DNA of 62,059 nt from Actinomycetota bacterium (GTDB lineage: Bacteria; Actinomycetota; Actinomycetes; S36-B12; CAIYMF01). Made by a program: the position numbers and the translations under genes. Positions 57,251 to 62,059 of this stretch are shown piece by piece. The stretch is from assembly GCA_009697815.1 (NCBI GenBank), contig WLRQ01000010.1, forward strand, positions 1-62,059, read 5' to 3'. Below the pieces are notes generated by a model. The model searched no databases. It worked only from the letters and a program-made list of their open reading frames with translations, and was not told the DNA's origin. The first letter of the stretch is position 1. Every line of letters begins with the position of its first letter.

Positions 57251-58468
57251 TTACTCATAACGAAGGGCCTCGACCGGATCGAGTCGCGAGGCCTGGCGGG
57301 CCGGCAGGTAGCCGGCGACGATTCCCACCACGAGTGCGGAGCCGAACGCCAGCGCGATACCGCCCAGGGTCGGCACTGCGGGCACGCTGACCGCACTCCC
57401 GACGGGGCCCGTCACGGCCATGCCCAGGAGAACGCCGACGACGGCACCGCCAAGGGTGACGATCACGGCTTCGACGAGGAACTGCCGTCCGATATCGCGT
57501 CGTCGAGCACCGATAGCTTTCCGAGTGCCAATCTCGCGCACCCTTTCGCGCACTGAGACGAGCATCGTGTTCGCGATGCCGATCCCTCCGACCACTAGCG
57601 CGATCGCGGCAATGCCGATGAGGAAGTTGCGAATCGTGGCTGTCGTGCTCGAGGCGACCGAGAGGAGCTGGTTCTGGCTCACCATCGTGAAGTCGTCACT
57701 GGCGGTCGAGGCAAGGGCGTGGCGGAGCCTGAGCGTTGCCTGGATCTCGCTGGTGACATAGGCGATGTTGTTCGGGTCGGCAACGGAGACACCGACGGTG
57801 CGCAGCGAGGAGGCGCCAGTGAACCGCGACTGCACCGCGCTGATCGGTGTGAACACCACGTCGTCGGGGTTGCTGAAACCGCTGCCCCCCTTGGGCTGAG
57901 TCACTCCGATGACCGTGAACGGGATCCCGTCGATCGTGACTGTCGATCCCACGACCTCCGCCGGGGTGAGGTTCAAGTTCGTCACGGTCGTGGGGCCAAG
58001 AACCGCAACGCGCAACCCCTTCGCCACTGCGAGGTCGCTGATGAAGCTTCCCGTCTGGATCTCGTAGGCCCGCACAGTCTGCTCGGCAGGTGTGGTGCCC
58101 GTCATCGACGTGGTGGTGTTGGCGCGCCCGCTGACGATCACTACGTTCGGCACGGCCATCTCTGGCGCCACCGCCAGGACACCCGGCAGTGCGGCGATCG
58201 CCGTCGCATCCGTGAGCGAGAGAGTGCTCGAAGAGCCTGCAGCGCCACGGATGCCACCGACGAGCGAACCTCCGGCGTTGACCGAGAGCAGGTTCGTGCC
58301 GAGGCCTGCGATCTGTTTGGTCAGTGCGGTTTGAGTACCCTCACCCACTCCGATGAGTGCCACGAGAGACGCCACTCCGATGATCACTCCGAGCGACGTG
58401 AGCCCGGTGCGCAGAGCGTTGGTGCGCAGACGGCGCAGTGCCAGTCGCAGCGCCTCGACATAGCTCAT
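57251..58468 (-). CDS. MacB-like ABC transporter permease (FtsX domain)
   Basis: 405 residues. N-terminal helix (TGLTSLGVIIGVASLVALIG), a large extracytoplasmic MacB_PCD domain (about 50-270), then three helices with the FtsX core GGIGIANTMLVSVRERVREI and IGTRKAIGARRRDIGRQFLV. It overlaps the upstream ATPase gene by ATGA. With the ATPase and adaptor it forms a MacAB-type export/mechanotransmission complex; substrate unknown. Confidence 0.92.
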   Translation of the reverse strand: MSYVEALRLALRRLRTNALRTGLTSLGVIIGVASLVALIGVGEGTQTALTKQIAGLGTNLLSVNAGGSLVGGIRGAAGSSSTLSLTDATAIAALPGVLAVAPEMAVPNVVIVSGRANTTTSMTGTTPAEQTVRAYEIQTGSFISDLAVAKGLRVAVLGPTTVTNLNLTPAEVVGSTVTIDGIPFTVIGVTQPKGGSGFSNPDDVVFTPISAVQSRFTGASSLRTVGVSVADPNNIAYVTSEIQATLRLRHALASTASDDFTMVSQNQLLSVASSTTATIRNFLIGIAAIALVVGGIGIANTMLVSVRERVREIGTRKAIGARRRDIGRQFLVEAVIVTLGGAVVGVLLGMAVTGPVGSAVSVPAVPTLGGIALAFGSALVVGIVAGYLPARQASRLDPVEALRYE

Positions 58469-59211
58469 GAGACACCCTGCTCGGCATGGTCGAGATAGCT
58501 CGAATCGCCCGCGTTGCCGTCGATGAGCGAGCCGTCCTCAACCCTGAGAATCCGTTGGGCGCGATTGGCGATCCGCTGGTCGTGGGTAATCGTGACGAGA
58601 GTGAGGCCCTGGTCCTGCAACTGCTCGAGGAGGGCGAACACCTCCGCGCTCGAGTGTGAGTCAAGGTTGCCCGTGGGTTCATCGGCCAGGATCAGCGCCG
58701 GACGGGTCACGAGTGCCCGGGCGATCGCCACACGTTGCCGCTGGCCTCCCGAGAGCTGCGATGGGTCGTGGTGGAGTCGATCACCGAGACCCACGCGCAC
58801 CAAGGATTCCTGCGCACGGTCGAGGCGCTCGCGTCGCTTCACCCCGGCGTAGACCAGCGGGGAGGCGACGTTCTCCAGCGCCGACTCGCCGGAGACGAGG
58901 TTGAAGCTCTGGAAGATGAAGCCGATGGCACGATTGCGCAGCACCGCCAGCCGATCGTCGTCGAGAGTGTCGGTGTCGACGCCCGCGAACAGGTATTGGC
59001 CCGCGCTTTGTCGATCGAGCAGGCCGAGAATATGCAGCAAGGTCGACTTACCCGAGCCCGAAGGCCCGATGATGGCGACGTTCTCCCCGAGGTCGATGCG
59101 GAAGTCGACACCCCGCAGCGCGGCCACCTCCGTATCGCCCATCCGGTAGATGCGCGTAAGCCCTCGGCCCTCGAGGAGTGGCACCTGCGCTGCCGACTGG
59201 TCAGCCACCAT
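58465..59211 (-). CDS. ABC transporter ATP-binding protein (MacB/LolD-like)
   Basis: About 248 residues from the ATG at 59211. Walker A IIGPSGSGKSTLLHILG, Q-loop FIFQSFNLVSGESALENV, signature SQLSGGQRQRVAIARALV, Walker B LILADEPTGNLDS and switch His in LVTITHDQRI. The longer upstream reading would only add sequence overlapping the adaptor gene in another frame. The start lies within the last codons of the adaptor gene, so the three are coupled. Confidence 0.94.
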   Translation of the reverse strand: MVADQSAAQVPLLEGRGLTRIYRMGDTEVAALRGVDFRIDLGENVAIIGPSGSGKSTLLHILGLLDRQSAGQYLFAGVDTDTLDDDRLAVLRNRAIGFIFQSFNLVSGESALENVASPLVYAGVKRRERLDRAQESLVRVGLGDRLHHDPSQLSGGQRQRVAIARALVTRPALILADEPTGNLDSHSSAEVFALLEQLQDQGLTLVTITHDQRIANRAQRILRVEDGSLIDGNAGDSSYLDHAEQGVS

Positions 59212-60694
59212 TGCGCGAGCCACCCCCGGCACCGCCACCGAAGTTGCGGGGTCCCCCGCCGCCTCCTGTGAGTCCGCCGACGCCCCCGGTCGTGGTGGTC
59301 GCAGCGGTCGGGTTGACGACTCCTGTGACAACAACTTGCCCTTCGGTCACGCCCGAGATGACCTCCGTGAGCGAGCTCGTCGAGAGCCCCACGTTGACCG
59401 GGGTCGAGACGAGGGTGCCGTTCGTCATGACCTGCACGGTGTTGTTGGGGCTCGTTCCCTGGATGGCCGAGGTCGGCACCTCGAGCACATTCTTCACCGC
59501 CGCCGTCGTGATGGAGATCGTGGCGGACATGCCCGGGAGGACCCCTGCCGGCGAGCCTCCCAACGAGAGCGACAGCGGGAATGTGACGGCACCCGATCCT
59601 GCGGATGACGAATTGGCGTTCGTCGGAAGGTCGAGGAGCCTCGCGGTCAGCGTCTTGTTGAGCGCGGTGATCGTGACCTGGGCTGTCATCCCGACGGCGA
59701 GATTGGGTTCATCTTGCTCGGCGATATTGGCAACCACCGTCAGCTCATCGGCCCGCATCGCGATCGCCGCCGCCGACGGGGGGGTCTGGCCGATCGTGAG
59801 ATTCACCGACGTGATCACGCCATCCACCGGCGCCGTGATCGTGGTGGCAGCGGCTGCCGTCACCGCCGCCGACAGGTTTGCCTGCGCAGTGGTCACGGAG
59901 TTGCGGGCCTGCACCACGGAGGCATTGGCCTGGGCAAGGGCAGCTGCGTTCGCCGCCTTGGTCGGGGCCGAATCCGCGGCTGCAACGACGGCGGCAGTGT
60001 CTGCGGTGATGGCGTTCTCAGTGCGCGTGACCTGTTGCTGCGCCTGCGCGACGGAGAGGGTATCGGCGTCGATCACGTGAGTCGCCACTGCCGGGACCGC
60101 GGACTTGTCGGCGGCGAGGGCTGCCGTGGCTGTGGTCAGGCGCGCCTGGTCGATGGTGAGCTGGGCCTGGTCGACGGCCAGTTGTGCGCGGGCCGACGCC
60201 ACCTGTGCGCTCGTTGACACCTGTGCTGCGATCTTCTGCTGCGCTGACGTCAACTGGCTGGACGCCATGGCGACCTGCGCCTGCGCCGACGTCACACTCG
60301 ACCGGGCCGCAACCACCGCCGCGTCAGACCCGGCGGTGTCCTCGGTCGCGAGGGTCTGGCCCGCAGTGACGTGCTGCCCGACTACCGCGGAGACCGACGT
60401 CACTGTGTTTGAGGTGCCCGATGAGCTGTTCGCGTTCGAACTGCTGGCATTCGAGGAGGAGTTCTGGCTCGATGACGAGGTCGAAGTCGACACCAAGGTC
60501 TGTCCGAAGGCCAGCGAGTAGGTGCTGGCTGCGGCCACCGTCCCGGTCGCGGCGATTGTGGCAGTGACATCACCAAGGCGCACCGGGGTGGTGAGGTACT
60601 GCGTGGTCGACGCCGACGACGACGAACGACCGAAGAACCAATACCCGCCCAAGGCGAGGCAGAGGACGATGACGACCACCACAGCACGTTTCAT
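59201..60694 (-). CDS. HlyD/MacA-like periplasmic adaptor (membrane-fusion) protein
   Basis: 497 residues. N-terminal signal anchor (KRAVVVVIVLCLALGGYWFF), lipoyl-like half (GDVTATIAATGTVAA), a Ser/Asn-rich insert (about 73-101), a long Ala/Gln-rich coiled coil (about 130-260) and second lipoyl/barrel domains (ITAPVDGVITSVNLTIGQTP; FPLSLSLGGSPAGVLPGMSA). The C-terminal about 30 residues are Gly-rich like the linker of the DUF5666 protein of this operon. First gene of the operon. Confidence 0.9.
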   Translation of the reverse strand: MKRAVVVVIVLCLALGGYWFFGRSSSSASTTQYLTTPVRLGDVTATIAATGTVAAASTYSLAFGQTLVSTSTSSSSQNSSSNASSSNANSSSGTSNTVTSVSAVVGQHVTAGQTLATEDTAGSDAAVVAARSSVTSAQAQVAMASSQLTSAQQKIAAQVSTSAQVASARAQLAVDQAQLTIDQARLTTATAALAADKSAVPAVATHVIDADTLSVAQAQQQVTRTENAITADTAAVVAAADSAPTKAANAAALAQANASVVQARNSVTTAQANLSAAVTAAAATTITAPVDGVITSVNLTIGQTPPSAAAIAMRADELTVVANIAEQDEPNLAVGMTAQVTITALNKTLTARLLDLPTNANSSSAGSGAVTFPLSLSLGGSPAGVLPGMSATISITTAAVKNVLEVPTSAIQGTSPNNTVQVMTNGTLVSTPVNVGLSTSSLTEVISGVTEGQVVVTGVVNPTAATTTTGGVGGLTGGGGGPRNFGGGAGGGSRNGG

Positions 60695-60775
60695 GGTGAC
60701 GTTCTACGCAGCGAGTCTGGCAACTCGCCGTCAAGGGCGTGTGCGCCGCCTGACACTGCGGCCTCGAGGAGGGGG

Positions 60776-61351
60776 CTAGATCTCTGTGCGGTGGAAGTTA
60801 ATGTGGCTCTTGCTGGGGGTCGGTCCCCGCTGTCCCTGGTAACGAGATCCTGTGGCTCCCGACCCGTAGGGATGCTCAGCCGGGCTCGAGAGCCGGAACA
60901 GGCACAGCTGGCCGATCTTCATGCCCGGCCACAGCTTGATCGGCAGCGTCGCGACATTGGACAGCTCAAGGGTGACATGTCCGCTGAAGCCAGGGTCGAT
61001 GAAACCCGCGGTCGAGTGGGTGAGCAGACCCAGGCGTCCCAGGGACGACTTGCCTTCGAGCCTGCCCGCGATGTCATCAGGCAGGGTGACGACCTCATAC
61101 GTCGAGGCGAGGGCGAACTCGCCCGGGTGCAGGATGAAAGGCTCGCCCTTCTCCGGCTCGACCAGCCTCGTGAGGTCGAGCTGCTCCTCCGCCGGGTCGA
61201 TGTGCGGGTAGCGGTGGTTTTCGAAAACCCGGAAGTAGCGATCGATCCGAACGTCGACGCTTGAGGGTTGCACCATCGAGTCGTCAAAAGGCTCGAGCGC
61301 GACTCGGCCTCCGGCCAGTTCGGCACGGATGTCACGGTCCGACAGCAGCAC
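60776..61351 (-). CDS. dcd: dCTP deaminase
   Basis: 191 residues. [80 protein letters not shown] and [20 protein letters not shown] cover the length of actinobacterial Dcd. The catalytic Glu is in [11 protein letters not shown]. Start: GTG at 61351, with GAGGAG spaced properly; GTG at 61357 sits too near it. It makes dUTP for thymidylate synthesis. No tRNA gene lies beside it. Confidence 0.94.
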   Translation of the reverse strand: MLLSDRDIRAELAGGRVALEPFDDSMVQPSSVDVRIDRYFRVFENHRYPHIDPAEEQLDLTRLVEPEKGEPFILHPGEFALASTYEVVTLPDDIAGRLEGKSSLGRLGLLTHSTAGFIDPGFSGHVTLELSNVATLPIKLWPGMKIGQLCLFRLSSPAEHPYGSGATGSRYQGQRGPTPSKSHINFHRTEI

Positions 61352-61437
61352 AGCCACTCCTCATTCATCTTCGGGTTCGCCGCAGGCTATCGGTCCTGGC
61401 GCCTGATCGGGCAGCCGGACGCCCCGCCGAAGGTCGA

Positions 61438-62059
61438 TCAGGGAGAGCCGCTCGGTGTCGGGTCCGGGGGCGCGGTCGGGAATGGGGGCAGGGTCGGCGC
61501 GGTCTGGAGCAAGATCGTCGGCACCTCCGGCGGACATACCGGGGCCGGCGCCGAGGTCACTGAGGACGACGGGGTAGAGGTGGGACTGCCGGTGACGGAC
61601 CAGCTCAGCGACGGGCTCGGGCTCGGGTTCGGAGTTGTCGACGCGGTCGCGGTGGGGCCGTCGGTCGCCGAGGGAAGCGGCGTCGGGGTCGGGGTCGCGA
61701 GTGGAAGCCCACATGCTGAACGGGCCTCGTCATAGCCAGCCTGCGCCGCGAACTGATCGACGTAGAACGAGGTGAGTGCCGCACTCGCCAGCGAGTACTG
61801 GTCCAGTGCCAGCGCATAGGCCGCGCGGGCCGAGCTGATGGCATCCCAGGCCCTGGCCACAGCGCTGACCCTGACTGCATAGGTCGCGAAAACTTCTGCC
61901 TGCTTGGCGTATGCGCTCGAGTTCTGCCAGTAGGACACCAGATTGCGTTGCCACTGGGCCTGGACCGCCGCAAGGTGCGACGTCGCCTGCTTCGCCCGTG
62001 CCTGGGCAATCTGGGCCTCGTGATCGGCGTCGTAGCGCGGCTTCACCTGCCCGGTGAAA
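61438..62059 (-). CDS. Ala-rich protein with Pro/Thr/Ser-rich tail (partial, runs off right edge)
   Basis: The frame stays open from the right edge, so the N terminus is outside the window (a GTG at 62046 is in frame but preceded by coding-like codons). An Ala/Gln-rich helical segment (about 65 percent of the visible part; AQIAQARAKQATSHLAAVQA) is followed by a low-complexity tail rich in Pro, Thr and Ser (TPTPLPSATDGPTATAST), ending PPFPTAPPDP. That tail type is typical of exported wall-associated proteins. No family recognised. Confidence 0.55.
   Translation of the reverse strand, partial: FTGQVKPRYDADHEAQIAQARAKQATSHLAAVQAQWQRNLVSYWQNSSAYAKQAEVFATYAVRVSAVARAWDAISSARAAYALALDQYSLASAALTSFYVDQFAAQAGYDEARSACGLPLATPTPTPLPSATDGPTATASTTPNPSPSPSLSWSVTGSPTSTPSSSVTSAPAPVCPPEVPTILLQTAPTLPPFPTAPPDPTPSGSP

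Noticed and set aside
61352-61437. tRNA gene next to dcd (common in Streptomyces)
   Set aside because: No cloverleaf and no T-loop GGTTCRA-like sequence found.

Overview
This is a high-GC chromosomal segment from a member of the Actinomycetota, most likely class Actinomycetes. Evidence: a BldC homologue, DUF3073 and DUF3151 proteins, a purM-purF-sterol-carrier-purL-purQ-purS block, a dnaK-grpE-dnaJ-hspR-clpB heat-shock region with a HAIR-type operator, an EtfD-type iron-sulfur membrane oxidoreductase, ergothioneine genes, a prokaryotic dCTP deaminase, and frequent GTG starts. I cannot name a genus. No rRNA, tRNA, CRISPR array, phage or transposase gene was seen.

Layout. (1) 1-16.4 kb is an accessory acyl-CoA catabolic island: a thiolase-like protein without the usual nucleophile (cut by the left edge), four acyl-CoA dehydrogenases (two apparently a heteromeric pair), two SDRs (one of the mycofactocin-coupled type), two MaoC-like hot-dog proteins, two acyl-CoA ligases, a LimB-like LLM flavin monooxygenase, a carboxymuconolactone-decarboxylase-like protein and a fused 2-oxoacid dehydrogenase E1 alpha/beta. 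It looks like a pathway for a terpenoid-like or alicyclic acid. The substrate is inferred. (2) 16.4-19.4 kb holds small housekeeping and regulatory genes (VOC protein, GNAT fusion, bldC, DUF3073). (3) 19.5-34.6 kb is dominated by de novo purine genes (purM, F, L, Q, S, C, B, D, A), interspersed with a CsrA-like gene, a sterol-carrier-family gene, galE and a class III aminotransferase. (4) 34.7-43.4 kb has egtD-egtB, DUF3151, fba, a SpoU methyltransferase, two DedA proteins, pyrE, a hypothetical and a class I/II aminotransferase. (5) 43.4-50.4 kb is the heat-shock region. (6) 50.7-62 kb has EtfD, an O-acyltransferase with an SGNH domain, an MFS exporter, a MacAB-like export operon with a DUF5666 protein, dcd and a partial Ala-rich/Pro-Thr-Ser-rich protein.

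How genes work together: acyl-CoA dehydrogenases of region 1 would pass electrons through ETF to EtfD (region 6) and the quinone pool. Most enzymes of IMP and AMP synthesis are encoded within 15 kb.

The most unusual feature is an unannotated family of dispersed intergenic foldback repeats (five copies: two complete 121-bp elements and three half elements). They lie only around the purine and heat-shock genes. The complete copies are near-palindromic, ERIC-like, carry nested GC hairpins at each end and have a central palindrome whose arms resemble actinobacterial DnaA boxes. Other notable points are a CsrA homologue beside purF, two operator-like palindromes upstream of the LLM monooxygenase, and enzymes lacking expected catalytic residues.
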